Part shown: positions 63,632-64,000 of the stretch, in pieces | Layout: each line of letters opens with the position of its first letter | Numbering within the stretch: position 1 is the first letter of the stretch | DNA from: Gordonia amarae NBRC 15530 | GTDB taxonomy: Bacteria; Actinomycetota; Actinomycetes; Mycobacteriales; Mycobacteriaceae | DNA length: 64,000 nt | Assembly: GCF_000241345.1 (NCBI RefSeq) | Contig: NZ_BAED01000051.1 | Location: 1-64,000, forward strand | Reading direction: 5' to 3' | Made by a program: the position numbers and the translations under genes | Notes under the pieces: generated by a model | Database searches by the model: none | What the model was told of the DNA's origin: nothing | The model's input: the letters and a program-made list of their open reading frames with translations, nothing else

Positions 63632-64000
63632 CTAGAAGGGCGGTGGTCCGTGGTCGGTGAAATCGACTGTGTGGTGGGCGCGGCGGTATCCCGGGCCGAT
63701 GGCGCGGTCGGTGCGGTTGAGTTCGCGTTCGTGGCGGCGGCGAGCGTGTGTGGCCGCGGTGCGCGTGCGATCGCGCATCGGTTGGTCGATGACGCGCTGC
63801 GGCGCGCGAGTGGCGGGCGGCGTGAAACGGACACGCTTCAGCCCAGGGAAAAGTGCGGTGTTGTCTTCGGGTGGCCCGTCGATCCGGATCCCCTCGGGCG
63901 TGTACCAGACTGAGACGATGCGGCCGTCGGCGTCGAGATATTGGTCGTCCACCCAGTTCGAGAATGACTTGAGGAGGTGGTGGAAGCGGCATTTGCCGTT
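63632..64000 (-). CDS. C-terminal part of a probable HNH endonuclease (5' end outside window)
   Basis: The frame enters from the right edge and codes for 122 residues. NGKCRFHHLLKSFSNW at the edge looks like the end of an HNH zinc/active-site region, followed by DGRIVSVWYTPEGIRIDG and DNTALFPGL, which are typical of the DUF222-HNH proteins abundant in Gordonia and mycobacteria. The last 65 residues are Arg/Thr-rich. Since the N terminus and most of the HNH core are unseen, the call rests on this short match. A GTG at 63952 is not its start. Confidence 0.6.
   Translation of the reverse strand, partial: NGKCRFHHLLKSFSNWVDDQYLDADGRIVSVWYTPEGIRIDGPPEDNTALFPGLKRVRFTPPATRAPQRVIDQPMRDRTRTAATHARRRHERELNRTDRAIGPGYRRAHHTVDFTDHGPPPF

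Overview
The window is a high-GC actinobacterial chromosome segment, almost fully coding, with a gene order typical of mycolic-acid bacteria (Mycobacteriales). The runs bioA-bioF-bioD-bioB-bsaP, nrtR//nadA-nadC, hisD-C-B-H-priA-impA-hisF-I, trpE-(membrane protein)-trpC-B-A-lgt and gltB-gltD-pyk-tesB match the relatives of Mycobacterium, Rhodococcus and Gordonia. Further support comes from an antigen-85-like esterase, an MmpS-like secreted protein, PriA serving in place of TrpF, and many leaderless starts behind a TAnnnT box. The gene set suggests Gordonia or a close relative; that genus call is inference.

Layout. 1-5.1 kb: biotin synthesis on the + strand (bioA lacks its 5' end), the biotin synthase helper bsaP and a DUF2567 membrane protein. 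5.1-9.2 kb: the degenerate-Nudix regulator nrtR, a mycolyltransferase-like esterase, then nadA-nadC behind a palindromic candidate operator. nadB, usually found between these two genes, is absent. 9.2-16.6 kb: an accessory stretch holding 30-bp tandem repeats, a methyltransferase, a DUF2461 protein, a flavin-barrel fusion protein, an ECF sigma factor with its YCII/DGPF partner, an MmpS-like protein, a PIN toxin with an HTH antitoxin, an SRPBCC protein and a small membrane protein that ends in a 31-bp perfect hairpin. 16.7-31.1 kb: histidine and tryptophan synthesis, with a small 4-OT tautomerase gene between hisI and trpE, ending in lgt with an exceptionally long acidic tail. 31.3-39.8 kb: glutamate synthase, pyruvate kinase and acyl-CoA thioesterase II.

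39.8-64 kb: an extended SDR, a PAP2 phosphatase, a formylglycine-generating enzyme, a DedA protein, a branched-chain amino-acid type ABC importer with fused LivH-LivM permease and a divergent binding lipoprotein, an Amt ammonium channel, a type IV McrBC restriction system with an EVE-like reader, an MFS pump/MarR pair, an OPT transporter, a BacA-like ABC transporter, an ethanolamine permease/ammonia-lyase operon and the 3' end of a probable HNH endonuclease gene.

Themes. Nitrogen supply recurs: GltBD, Amt, EutBC with its permease, Liv and OPT uptake, next to amino-acid synthesis. Operons are tightly coupled, with ATGA or GTGA overlaps at most junctions. Eleven genes carry a TAnnnT box 6-8 nt before the start codon, so many mRNAs here are probably leaderless. 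No rRNA, tRNA, CRISPR array or insertion sequence was seen.
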